Origin: Theocolax elegans
Lineage: Eukaryota > Arthropoda > Insecta > Hymenoptera > Cerocephalidae
Direction of reading: 5' to 3'
Assembly (NCBI GenBank): GCA_026168455.1
Contig: CM047425.1
Span: forward strand, 1,462,001 to 1,526,000
Length of the DNA stretch: 64,000 bases
The notes under the pieces are model-generated. The model ran no database searches and was not told the DNA's origin. It was given only the letters and a program-made list of their open reading frames with translations. Position numbers and translations under genes: made by a program. Of the stretch, positions 1 to 12,351 are shown one piece after another (position 1 is the stretch's first letter; the number at the start of each line of letters is the position of its first letter).

Positions 1-719
1 GTAGCAACTTAGTAAAGTACTCCCAATGACTGCGTAGAAATAGTATCTTCAGTGACAACGCACAAAAAGTACTTCTTACTACATGCGCCGTAAAAGTACT
101 TTCACGATCTGCGACCTAAAGGAATGATTTCTTACATGTATAATAAAAAGTACTTTTTACTACGGACAGTAATTTTCGTTCCATGAATTCACTTTTTAGC
201 CTCATCATGTTCATGTTGCCGTTAATATTGTCAGTTAAGATAAAGACATCTCTTATAAAAGCAATATAACAAACACAGGAAAATTTTAAATTGACATAAA
301 AAAGAAAAGTAAAATGTCGTTGTTGTCCAATAAAGTAACAGGTTTTCCATATATGTATTTCTAATTATTAATTTTATCGTATATATTTCGTTTATAATTG
401 TCATTCAAATTAATAATAATAATGAGTGAAGTAATAAACTTTACTTTAACTCGATTGAAATTTTTATTTTCTTGCGAATTGGAGAAAATATATCGATTTA
501 TACATGTATAGATCGACTGTGATAAAAATAAAAGAAAATCAAGCTATATAAAAATAAAAATATAATTTTACGCAATCTGAATTATAATAATTATTGTAAA
601 TTATTATCAACCGGTTGTGACACTGCGCGTTACAGTTTTCGTTTTAAAACATTTATTTATTTATATTAGAAATATTATTTATCTTTTACGAATTTTAATC
701 GATTTTTACGTGGGAATAA
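1..719. other. AT-rich flank with AGTACT-centred repeats
   Basis: No gene is supported here. The first 180 bases carry four loose copies of a palindromic AAAGTACTTT-type motif, around positions 15, 67, 93 and 147, spaced irregularly. The rest is AT-rich and probably belongs to the 3' flank of the odorant receptor that ends at 720. Confidence 0.5.
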
Positions 720-3700
720 TTAACGAAACGAAGCTATGATAGCCATGTAGGAGACCGCAGTTTTGACGATCTGAAAATGAAAAATAAACGAAGATAACGA
801 CGAGGATGTATAAAGAATTTCAAAATATTTGATAAGCAAGTGTTTGATAATTACAGATCCGAAATTCTCGAGGTTCATAACGTAGAGTCCACCGGCTGTG
901 ATGATGCAAGGCTCAATGCATCGCAGCATTACGAATTGCAGTAAAATTTTCGTTCTCTTCGAGACGTTGTACCACTCGTTTGTGTACCTAAAAAAGGTTT
1001 TTATAGGTTATATAAAGAAAAGGATTTTTTTTTAATTTAAAAATCAAGCATATTTACGTAGCTAAGTACAAATCGTTGCTGTGATCGATGATCTGTTGAC
1101 CGGGATAGCTGATGTATCCGAAGTGCACGAGCGAACCGAAAACTGCCAAACCTAACCTGAATATGTCAGATGTATCGGATTGCACCATAACCTATAGAAT
1201 GATATATTTTTTTCGATTTGTCTGATTTTGTCTTTTTTGTTACATGTATTTGTGTGGGTGTGTGTGTGTACGTACCACAACGGAGCCGATGCTCAAGAAA
1301 AGTATGGTAATGCCGGTAAGTAGAAGGAATAAGAGTGAGTAGGAATCTTCGATCGCTCGGACAAATCTGTTGGCGAGTGATAAGAAACCTTATCATATGT
1401 AGTAAAGAAGGATTTGAAGAATTTCTATAATGAAAATTTTTTACGGAATTGCGATTTTTTATATTTCTTACTTTACCGACTGAGGATAATGAATTTTCCA
1501 TTGTACAGACGAATTTGTTGGCGGGAGATAAAAGACATCAATGATATAAATGATTTTAAAAAATTATTTTAAATAGATTTTAATAGGGGATTGCTATTTT
1601 TAACTTTTCTACTTTACCGACTAAAGATAATATCGTATCGTATAATTAGGACAATATTAATTTTGAACGTTGATTACCGTTTGTTTATTCATTACCTATC
1701 GATACTACTAATTTTCTGCAGAGAAGCATTTGTTCATTTTTGAGAATATCGAAATTTGTGCAGAATTTGAGATCATGGTTTAGTGAAATAATTTCAATTT
1801 ATTTTTATATCAATTTTGATAAGGAATGTATCCAACGGCAATAAAACGTTTATGGCTAATATGTATATGTACGTAGATATTAATAATTATTTGTTTCATA
1901 AAGTATTCCCTTTTCGTTTTAAAATGTTGACACGTTGAAGCTGTTTTTGAAATATAATAACGTAGTCAACGTTGCAACGTTGACATTATAGTTGTATAAT
2001 CGTTGTTGAAAGTTTTGTGTTTCATTTTTCGTAAGAAATTTTGACGGATGAGATTATAACGTTGCATTTACGTTTCATATCGTATGCAAAATATTGTCAA
2101 GAAATGTTACAAACGGTAATTGCCGATTAAACAAAATACTCTGAAAAGATATTAAATAACATCATAAATTTTTACATAATTGTATTTTAAACATTTCTAA
2201 AACAATGTTTTAGCGTTCAAGATACAATTTTTAACGTTTCTCAAATGTTGCAACGTTACTTCCACAAGTACTATAATAACTCACATACATGTTGGAAAAT
2301 ATGCTCCGCGTTGTATCAACGTTTCAGCAATGTTTTCAGGTACAACGTTGTAATGTTGCCGCAACAACGTTTCATATCGATATTAAATATCGGAAAGTTG
2401 GCATGTTTACACAACATTTTAACAATTACCGTACAAGTGCTTGTTGTTAAAAAGTTCATGCAACGTTTTCTCAACGTTTAAAATCTATATTTATCATCCC
2501 CATACTAGTCCACAAAGTTGTGACAAAATTGCTTTATGAATTTTGAAAAAGCGTTGATTATTATAAATGTTGGACATTATACAACGTTCCAACAACTAAC
2601 ATACAGCGTTTAACTAATTTCAAATCACCGTGTGTGCTATACTGGGGACATAAATACCCGAAATTTGACGTAAAAAAATGTATTTTAAACCCTCCCAATC
2701 GAACAAAATTTTCTATATACGTAACTGCAACGTTGCTTGATGCAAAACGATCGCTTGGACAACCATATCGTAACTAACATCTCTCGTCGAATTGAAAGCC
2801 ATCGTGGCCAGATGTAAACGTTGCCTGCAATAAACAAACACCTTCTCTTTAATTGCAACGAAACTTCATATAACAGTCTTTTTAGGCGTAAAATGTGACA
2901 TATTACTAGTACATTACGATACAAGTGCGCGAAATAATATTGCTTCGAACGAAATAGTATCGATTGTTATTGTTTTTAAAATGGCGTGTAAAATTTTGTG
3001 TATCTACGTTTTTATGGATATTTTTTATGGAGTTGTGACTTTCACATAGATCGTAAAGTATCACATTTTATAGCGTGCACGGTGAGTATTACGTATGCGT
3101 AAGTATTTATTTTACGCCCTTGTTGGGTAGTAGTACTTTTTTAAGCTTTCACGCGTACTATTAACAAACTATTTATGTAGGTGGTATAAATGTGTTTAAA
3201 AAAACGAGCGGTGTGTAAAATTGCATTTTACGTACACATTATCAAAATAGTATTTTTTACCATAATATACGCGTAATATGCGACTTTAACGACATTTTGT
3301 AATATTATTATTTTATGTATCATAATAGTAACCATAAAAATAGATTTTATGTACACTGATTGCAGGAGTAGTTTTTATAGCATTTTATGCACACCGTGAT
3401 TGTACTTCTTTTTCTTATATAATGCGTAAAATTTATTTTTATGCAAATTATATCTCTGTACTAGTTTTTTTTCTATAGTTCGCATAAAATGACGTATATT
3501 TGAATAGTATATAGTAAAATGTACAATACCACAGCAAAGTAAGTGTATGTAAAATAATCATGCAATTGATTAATTTCACGTTTATCATCTGCAACTTTTG
3601 ACACTTAAAAATTATCACTTAATTATTCGCTAATGTGTACAAATTAACTATATAACAATAATTATAACTATCTTTAAAAAGATGTTGCATACCCAGTGGG

Positions 3701-5305
3701 TTACCGACCGAGCAAAAAAGGATAATTATTTTCATTATTTAAAAAAATATGCAAAACCTGCATATAAAGAAGCACTAAATAATTAAATAATAAGTAATTT
3801 AAATCGTATATATTTCAAAATAAATTTCATAGTTTTCTTTGTTCTGCTCGGTCGGTAACCCACTGGGTATGCCGTCTCCAGGACGTAAATGTTTTTTTAA
3901 AGCGGTGCTGGGTGGGTGTGCTTTTCCACGACACGAAGTTGTAACGAACACCGAGCGAAAAATCACATATTAAACAATGTAATCAATGCATAAAACCATA
4001 TTTTATGCACACTGTATAAAAAAATGTACTAATATTTTTATTCGAAACTGGCTTACTTGATGATCGCGAAAATCGCAAGTATCTGATGTACGCAGGTAGA
4101 GTACATGGTATCGATGGCGATGAGGACGGTGACGGTACTTATCGACGTTATTGCAAAAAACGCATAAAGTTTATAAAAATGCTCGTAGGGATCGATGATG
4201 TACTCCCCTTTGATGAATAAAATTTTCGGTCGCGACTCGTTCAGTGGTATTATGTAATCCAACATTATCGGCACCATTGGGATTTCGCAAAATCCGATAC
4301 CCGCCATCAGTAGATATACTGAAAATTAATAAAAGGAGGCGTCATATACAATTAAAAATTCAAATTTCGCGCCACAAAATAGCAGACGAAAAAACAACTA
4401 ATTTACTTATAAGAATTAATAAAAACAAATTTACCAAGGAAAAAAACCAGGAGTTAGTTGCCCTCCGTTCTGTAATTGTCTATCATTTTACAAAGTTTTA
4501 AGTTATTATAACAATATGTCGCCGAGAAAATCTTGAAAAATCCAATGTTCTTATATTTTTCAAAGTTGATTCTCGTTGACATATTGTTATAATAACTTGA
4601 AACTTTGTAAAATGATAGATAATTACATATCGAAGGACAACTAACTCCTGATTTTGCGTAAATTTGTATTTATTAATTGTTATAAATATATTAGTTGTTT
4701 CTTTTGTTTGCTATTTTGTGGCGCGAAATTTGAATTTTTAATTGAGTATGAGACCCCCTTAATAAATACAAATTTTATAAAAGCTGTTGGAAATCTCTAT
4801 ACTATAAGGATTATGCAGATTTTATATTTATATTAATAATTATTATTATTTATTTTAATAAATATTTTATTATTATTTGTTAATAACTTATATTGCATTA
4901 TGTAATTGAAGATATTTAGTTAAGCATTAACAGTCTTGCTAATTTTTTTTCTACGCGTCGTTAATGAAATTTGGCTTAAAATATCATTTGGTGGTTTGGA
5001 AAAGACATATGTAAAATATATGGAACCAAAAATATTTAATAGTAAAGTATGTTTTTTACAGAAACTTAATTGTGATGGGGTTTAAAGTACCCTCTGTGAC
5101 ACTTTATGTTATTATTTGAATGTGCGACAGTCATGTAATAAATTGTATTTTTTATTTACTTTTTTATTTAATTACTTATTATTTTTTTATGTATTTAATT
5201 ATTTGTTTATTGTTTCTGTAAAATAATCATGTAAAATAAGCTAAGAAACGATTGTAACAAAAAGACGGGATAAGTAGAAAGATGTCAAATCTGTACTTGG
5301 AAAAA

Positions 5306-5336
<31 letters not shown>

Positions 5337-8300
5337 ATATTTGTTTATTGTTCCATTATTCATTTAATTATGTATTTATTTAATTTTCTATTATTGCTTT
5401 ATTTATTTATTTATAGCTATCTATTTTTTTTATTTTATTAAAATGTATTTCTTGACATATATTTTTTATTAAATAAATTATACTATATTAGCGAATTAAA
5501 AGAAAAAAAAATTTTTTGAATTGCTAGAATTCATTTCGGTAAACGTAAGTTACATTTTTCTATAATAATTGAAGTGATTTTCATTGAAAAACAAAATAAT
5601 ATTTTATATTTTACTAGATTCATTCGCTATTTTATTTAATTAAGGGTAAATTTAAATGATAAATTAGATTATATTAAATTAGATGATATACACACAGATA
5701 AAAAATAATATAAAAGCAATTTTAAAATGTTGAATTACTGGAAATTAAATATTAATAATCTTTGTATAATATCAATCTGATAGAATCTACGTATGTGTGT
5801 ATGTGTGTGTGTGCATATGTATGTGTGTGTAAACGTTTTTGTGGTCGAGGGAGATTAAGTATTATTATATATAGAGACTAATTTTGTAATTTTTCTAACC
5901 CTTGCATAATTTTACAATTTAATTTTATAATTTTTGATCTATTAAAGTATATTATAGTTTTATTATAATTTTTGTTCATTTTACGTGAATTTTAAAATTT
6001 GTAGAATTGGAAAATTACGATAAATAATTAGAGTTTTTAAATTAAATAGAAAATATTGAGTTTCGTATGTTTGTTATTACTTTTTTGAAATATTGATTAC
6101 TGGTATATTTATTATGCGTATTAGAAATTGTCGAATGAATTTTAGTAGAAATTTCGCCAGTTAATTTATTAGTAGTGTTAACAAGAAAAATATATAGAAT
6201 TTATTTTATCAGTAATTTTTTAGTTATTTTAGTAGGAATTTCACCAGCAATTATAGTAAAAATTTTTAACATTAATGTTAGTTTTAATGGAATAATAAAT
6301 AATTGTTTTAATAGAAAATTTAATCAGTAATTTATACATGCAATTAATACTATTTAAAGATTATTAGTAGTTGTAGCAAAATTTTAGTGTAATTTTTACA
6401 GTAAATGTAATAGAATTTTTAAAAGTAATTTTGGGAGGAACTTTGCGAGTAACGTTGCCATAAGTATTAAAAGAAATTTTTCGAGTTACCAGTAATTTTA
6501 ATACGACATTTATTATTTATTTGGTACGAAATTTATTAGAAATCTTACCAGAAACTTTATTCCTGATTACTATAAAATTATTGTGATTATTTCTCAAAAT
6601 TCTAAAGAATAGTAATTAATAATAGCTGCACTTAAAGAAATTTTAACCAGAAATATAACATATAATTATACCAGTAAAAATGACGAGTGGTTACAACAGA
6701 ATTTTTCCAAATAATTTCAATAGTAATCAGTACCAAATTGGGAGCATAATAAGAGCGACGTTAAATAAAAAAAATTTTATTAGCATATTTTAACTAGTAG
6801 CTTTAATGGAAATAATAAAAGTTAATTTACCATAGAAAACTTTCCAGTAATTTTACCAGATATTTTATCAATAAATTTAGTGATGACATTAAGAAAAATT
6901 TTACCAGTACATTATACAATTTGAGTAGAAACTTTACCAGTAATTTTACCATTAAATGGCCAAATTTATCTTAAGTATTACCCACAACGCATAAAATTTC
7001 TATCATTATTATACAAGCAAAAAAAGAGACCACGTTTTCTCAGACTATAAAAGTGCGTTATCTTTGTATTCTAACTTTCCTTATACATAAAGATGAAAAT
7101 CACAATATTTACTCAAAGTTCAAATATATATTTCGATAAATTTAATATCGTTAAGAATAATTTCTAATTCTATGATGAAACAATACAATAACATTTAAAT
7201 ATAATAAAAATTACTATTTTAAATTACAAGTGATTGCAACAAAATTTTAAAAATTGCAAGATTCGAATAAATATTTTTACTATTACAAACAACAAAAATT
7301 ATGTGATAAATAATCTGATCAGACAGAATTAAAGCTCTTGAGAGCGCTTTAAAATGTTTTTTTTATAATTCTGTATATATTACCAAAATTCGCAGAGGTA
7401 CACACGTGGTTGGTGTAAAAAAAATTTATTTACTCTTCAAAAATTTTTGTAGTTTATATTTCCTGAAATGAAAATTTTAATAAAAACGCACGAATGAAAA
7501 AATAAACTCTATAAAGTGTCGTTTGTAATTTTAAAAGATTATCGTATAAGATTTAAAAAAAAATAATTGTTTTCTCACTCATGTATCCAATAGTCTTGGC
7601 TCTTCCTTGTTTCGCGTACTCAACGAGTATCTTGTGCTCCTTCGGATCCGTGATCGACACCCAATTTTTCGCCACCAATCTGTACACATTTTTCAACTAT
7701 AAAAAAATTTTTTTTTTACCTCTTCTTGAAAAATAAACAGCCAAAAAAAACAAAGAAATAAATAAAAATCTTACTCTACGCTCACAGCGCACGGTAACCC
7801 AGTGCTTCAAAAATACGATCATGGTGTAAATGACAGCTACGGTGTTCTCGCCGCATATATCCAAATTTTTACCGCACCATTTGCCCAACGCGTTTACCTG
7901 AGATATTCACGAGAACAAAAATAAAGATAATTAATTTTTTTCGTTAAAAAAATATATTAAATAGTAAATAATTCTATTCAAAGTTTTATTGTTCTTATTA
8001 TTATTTAAATAAATAAATAATATAATATGTAAACGATTAATAACAAGTAATAAATACGTAATATTTAAAAAATTCTATACATTGGAATGAAAAGAAATTA
8101 TTAAAATAAATAACATAAAATTATTAATAATAATTTTCACATTGTACCAAAAAAAAATTAAATTAAATTACTTTTGTTCAATTTCAAAATAATAATATAT
8201 TCTTTTTAATTTTTTTAATTAATGTAAATAAACAAAAAATATTAAAATTAATTTTTTTCACTTTTCATCAAAATAAAAAAAATCAAATTAAAAATATTAT

Positions 8301-9183
8301 GAACATTTCACTTTTCAAATTTTCTTTAAATACCATATATTAATAATTAAATAATTAATTAAGCAAAATAAACATAATTAATAAATTAGTAAATAAATTA
8401 ATATATAATTAAATAAAATAAAATAAATAATCTTACTAAATTTCACATGTAAAAAAAATGAAAACAATAATTGTTTCCACCTTCGAAACAAAGGACCAAA
8501 ATAATTTCAAACTTTTGACCTATTAATTTTTGTGAATAATTGGATAGATCTACGTAACAATTAAAAAAAAAAGAAAAATTCATTTTCAAAACTAACAATT
8601 CGAATAATCTTATCAAACTTTTACTTTATAATGTTTTTAAATAAATAAATATAAAAAAATGGATAATTAGCTGGATTATCGATTAAATGAATAAAATAAA
8701 TAAATAAATGATAAATTAAAAAATTGCAATGTCAACGAATGGGAAAAGGAAATTAATTTTTATTGCCTTCAAAACAATCAAAATGATAGTAATCTATGAT
8801 TTATTAAAATTATAAATATATGTATATCTATAAATATATTAAAATATTAACAAATAAATAATTAGATAAGTAAACAATCACAGAAATATATGAATAAAAT
8901 AAATAAATAACAAAAAAATAAATAAATAAAATAAAAAAAAATAAAAAAATAGATAAATAAAATAAATAAATGAAATAAATTATTGTTTATTAAATAAACT
9001 TACAAACGGTATATTGACGATAAACAAAAGCAAATATATAATAATTTGCATGAACAATTTGTACCTCCTGGACTTGTACGGCCACAACCCTGCGACAATT
9101 TGCAATTTTTTATTCAACTTGAAGTAATTATTGTCGTATACGCGATCGACCTCCTCGTCGCTTAGCTCCATATTGTCGTTCAT
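720..9183 (-). CDS. Odorant receptor (insect 7tm_6 family), complete, 9 exons
   Basis: Exons, 5' to 3': 9004-9183, 7775-7897, 7579-7696, 4057-4318, 2726-2824, 1276-1366, 1058-1191, 855-987, 720-770. All introns are GT..AG, phases agree, and the sum is 1191 nt (396 aa plus stop), the usual length for the family. The start is the ATG at 9183, in an acidic leader typical of insect receptors. Exon 4 encodes the family-typical PLNESRP segment followed by a DTMYSTCVHQI stretch. Exon 7 has the conserved GQQIIDHS motif, and exons 8-9 encode the NEWYN segment and a short SIVKTAVSYMA-like tail. Such proteins are seven-helix, inverted-topology ligand-gated channel subunits that work with Orco in sensory neuron membranes (family knowledge). 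The ligand and subfamily cannot be told from the sequence. I see no frameshift or stop. Introns 3 and 4 carry inverted-repeat elements. Confidence 0.9.
1928..2650. repeat. Intronic cluster of AACGTT / CAACGTTG palindromes
   Basis: This stretch lies in the intron between receptor exons 5 and 6. It holds more than a dozen copies of the self-complementary core AACGTT, often extended to CAACGTTG or GTTGCAACG, at irregular spacing (for example near 1963, 1975, 2060, 2250, 2343, 2360, 2463, 2473 and 2583). No coding frame fits. The same motif is enriched at the other end of the window (62960-63990). Confidence 0.6.
2980..3560. repeat. Diffuse GTAAAAT / GCATAAAAT motif repeats in intron 4
   Basis: Irregularly spaced variants of GTAAAATT, TTTTACG and GCATAAAAT recur on both strands through this intron segment. 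No periodic unit is clear, and I see no gene or splice-bounded exon here. Confidence 0.35.
3687..3873. mobile_element. Short MITE-like element with ~28-bp terminal inverted repeats
   Basis: The left end, GCATACCCAGTGGGTTACCG followed by ACCGAGCA, is repeated in reverse complement at 3845-3873 without mismatch over about 28 bp. The roughly 130 bp between are AT-rich and non-coding, so this is a non-autonomous element about 187 bp long. It lies inside intron 4 of the receptor. No target duplication is obvious, so the superfamily is not assigned. Confidence 0.7.
4326..4762. mobile_element. TTAA-flanked foldback element, family C (copy C0)
   Basis: Two arms of about 200 bp are inverted copies of each other. 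The left arm runs from AATTAAAAATTCAAATTTCG at about 4351 through GTTATTATAACAATATGTCG at about 4520, and the right arm mirrors it from 4575 to 4758. The right end reads GAGTATGAGACCCCC then TTAA (4759-4762), and a TTAA sits at 4326-4329 on the left. A TTAA target is the hallmark of piggyBac-type transposition (family knowledge). There is no coding capacity. It lies in intron 3 of the receptor. Related copies are at 22742-30412 (split) and about 35640-35872 (truncated). Confidence 0.75.
4763..7578. other. Receptor intron 3: AT-rich simple and degenerate repeats
   Basis: No gene is visible. It includes an (AATA)n tract at about 5306-5340, a TG/TATG-rich microsatellite at about 5788-5830, and from 6120 to 6960 a degenerate, irregular repeat built on ACCAGTAATTTTA or AGAAATTT(T/A)ACCAG. 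Long A/T-only stretches make up the remainder. Confidence 0.55.
7898..9003. other. Receptor intron 1, AT-rich
   Basis: An AT-rich intron dominated by AAATAAATA-type simple sequence, densest at about 8640-8990. I see no exon, RNA gene or bounded mobile element. Confidence 0.6.
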
Positions 9184-9624
9184 CTCTCACGTTTCAAACG
9201 ATACATATATATGTATATACGAACCCTGAAATATTCTCCTATTTTTCTCTTTTTTTCTCTCCTTTTTTTCTTCTCCTTCATAATTCATGCGTTGTAAAGA
9301 AAATTGCTCGATTTTAATACGCGTCCATTATATAGCTTCGACTGCACACACACACATATGTATGAAGATTCTACTATTATGGTATAATTTGATTTATATA
9401 TAAAACACGGCTTTCTTTACAATTTTACAAAATAAAAATATAATAATCAAAATCAAGGTTATTATATATATATATTCGAAAATGTTTCCTACCTCTTTGC
9501 GTATGTGTGTATAGATATATATGTATATGTATATATATAGGTAGTTGGAGAACACAACAAATATATATATACCCAGACGAATATTTTTTTAGCGAATGTC
9601 GTAGCTGTTTTAAAGTTGGAAAAA
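9184..9624. promoter_or_regulatory. Divergent intergenic region between odorant receptor and LSM1
   Basis: These 441 bases separate two start codons on opposite strands, so both promoters must lie here or inside 5' untranslated exons. It contains TATATATGTATATA-type tracts at about 9205-9222 and 9507-9540 and a pyrimidine-rich block at about 9240-9285. No individual promoter element can be assigned with confidence. Confidence 0.4.
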
Positions 9625-11270
9625 ATGAACGTCGTACCGGGCACTGCATCGTTGTTGGAGGAACTTGACAGTACGTGTTTTTTTTTTTCATAACGTATTT
9701 TGTTTAATCCTTGGTGTTTTCCTATTTTAGAGTTTACAAATTTTTGAGGTTAGGTCGCCGGATCATTTTTCTTTCTTTCATTTTCTGCTATTTTTTGGTA
9801 ATTTTAATTATGATTTGGATGGTGTGTACATAGGCGATTTAAATGTTTTATTGATGGGCGAATGAATTTTTAGAAGTATTGGTTAAATGGTTTTGTTACA
9901 TTTTGTTATTGATTTGTTGGTGTGACATTTTTAAGTGTGTAGGATGTACACAAGTGGTCAATTGTTGGAATATTCGTTATTATGAGATTTTCAGGTGTTC
10001 AGGATGTGCACGAGTGGTCAGTTATTAGAATATTAGTTTTTGCGAGATTTAAAAATGTTTATGACATTTGTAAGTTATGGTTTTGAAAAGTCAATTCGAT
10101 AGTTCTTTTAATTGTGTGCCAACGTTTTTGGTAATATTCATTGTTATGAGATTTTTAAATGTATATTACATTTGCAATTTATGGTTTTACAACATCAATT
10201 GGATAGTTCTCTTAAATTTTTATTTGAGTATTATTTTTATGAGATTTTTAAATAGTTTATAATGTGAGTAAGTTTTTCATATGTCAAACGTGTTGAATTT
10301 TATATAAAAGAACTTTTCTGAGAGATGAACAACATTCATTTGATAATACTTATTAATATTACATTTTAAAACATCTATAGTATGATGTTCTGAAAATATG
10401 AGTGGGATAGTTGTTTTTTTAACTTTTATGTGTGCATAAACAACTTTCATTATATACATTATTACAAGGTTGGAAAGTGTTTATGATGCACATAAGTAAT
10501 TTATTATTATAATATCAATTACCTTAAAATTTTTAAGTGTTAATGATGTATGCAATGATTTTCTGTTTAAATTGTAGTAAGAATGTATTTCAAAGAGGAA
10601 ACCCCTGTAAATAAATAAATAAATAAAACTTTTGCTAAAAGACAAACAAACATACTTTTATTTACTGATTTGTTTATTTAATTATTTATTTAACCAGTAT
10701 ACATCACAATATAACATTGAATCTATATTTACTATAACTAGTATAACGCAATAATTTCTGCAGAGGCAATATTATTTAACTGTTCGCAGAACTGGTATAT
10801 AAAATTATTTGAGGTATTAACTATGTTAAATTTTTCTTACAATTATTTATAGAAAAACTTATGGTTTTGCTGAGAGATGGACGAACGTTGATCGGATACC
10901 TGAGAAGTGTGGATCAATTTGCAAATTTGGTCCTGCATAGAACTATCGAGAGGATCCATGTTGGTAAGGAGTATGGTGATATACCACGAGGAGTTTTCAT
11001 AGTTAGAGGAGAGAATGTTGTACTCTTGGGTGAAATTGTAAGTTGTTCATTTTGTGGATAAATGATATTGGATTATTAATTTTCTCTTACTTGTAGGATA
11101 AAGACAAAGAAAAAAATCTACCCCTGTCAGAAGTTTCAGTGGATGATATACTCGATGCTCAAAGAAGAGAGCAAGAATTAAAACAAGATCAAGAACGACT
11201 GATGAACAAAGCTTTAAAGGATCGTGGTTTATCGTATATACCTGATTTAGGTCACGACGATATGTTCTGA
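9625..11270 (+). CDS. LSM1: U6 snRNA-associated Sm-like protein LSm1
   Basis: Exons 9625-9670, 10853-11037 and 11097-11270 give 134 aa, against 133 in human LSM1. Exon 1 encodes the characteristic [15 protein letters not shown] leader. Exon 2 carries almost the whole Sm fold, with [20 protein letters not shown] (Sm1) and [17 protein letters not shown] (Sm2). Exon 3 encodes the basic and acidic helical tail with ALKDRGLS. An ATG at 10861 inside exon 2 is not the start, because it would remove the conserved leader. LSm1 joins LSm2-7 in the cytoplasmic ring that binds the 3' end of deadenylated mRNAs and promotes decapping in P-bodies (family knowledge). It is divergent from the receptor and convergent with the RhoGAP gene. 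No lesion is seen. Confidence 0.97.
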
Positions 11271-12351
11271 CCGTTACCTTTGTGATAAAAATGTGTTATC
11301 CTTTATTTCATCTTCCATCATCTTTTTTTGCATTGTCCTAGTTTAAGACTTGAACTTTTAAGTATGTACAAAAACAAAAAGCATCAATTACTCCTTAGTT
11401 TAGTAGATTTACTTTGAATAAGTATAACCAAGTCTATAGAGACTTTAAATTCTATTATAGATTTGTTCTCTTTAAAATTGTTATTTAAAGAATTAAAAGT
11501 ATTTAATATATCATATGCAAATACAATGTAAAAAGCTAGAGATATTAATTTCACTATGAAAACAAAAATGCTTGTTAGGCATTATTACCATCTTGATTTA
11601 GAAAAAAATGTAAATATGAATAATTTTTGTATTTTTCAATAATAATTGATGTAATATAAAAAAAAGTATCTAATAGTAATTTTTTTGACCTATTATTATT
11701 TGAAGATAAGGAATTACAATATAAATAACACAATTTCCTGTAAAGAAATATATTTCATTGCCGAGTAAGTGATCATACATTTATGTAAAATGTAATAAAA
11801 AAAATATCTTTTTAGATTGCGCGTCGATCGTAAAAAGAATTAACGTGTTTTATTATACTGATTTCGCAAAATCTATAAATGTATGATAAAATATTTGTAC
11901 ACTTTTAAAAATAAAAAAAAATACGCACTAAATTTATTAACTATCGATATGAAAAATGTAACTTTCATAAAAAGAAAAAACTAAGAACGGTAATGCTGTT
12001 GATTCGCGTTTAACAAATTCGTTGCTCGCAAAATAGAAAAAGAATATCAATAACGCGAGATTTTATTGATTCTTTATCGTACAATTACTTTGATAAAAGT
12101 CTACCACATTCGCAATTGTACATAGTATTTTCCTTTTCCTTAAATGCACTCACACATCGATCTCTTAAATCTTTAATTATGTCGTACACATACATACACA
12201 TCGTAACAATTTTGATTTATCTAATATACAAGATTAGCAAATGTAATATTCACAATAATTCGTCATTGGTCTAAAAATAAAAAATAATTTTTCCCACAAA
12301 GGCACTGCGGTTTACTTAAACAATAAGTATTACAGAGCATTAAATACATAA
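11271..12351. other. Convergent 3' flanks of LSM1 and the RhoGAP gene
   Basis: AT-rich, with several AATAAA-like hexamers on both strands, for example near 11795 and 11910, as expected for two converging 3' UTRs. No other gene or bounded repeat is visible. Confidence 0.55.

Noticed and set aside
10861..11061. Independent small gene starting at the ATG at 10861
   Set aside because: It is LSM1 exon 2 read through into the intron. A better start and leader lie in exon 1 at 9625, joined in phase.
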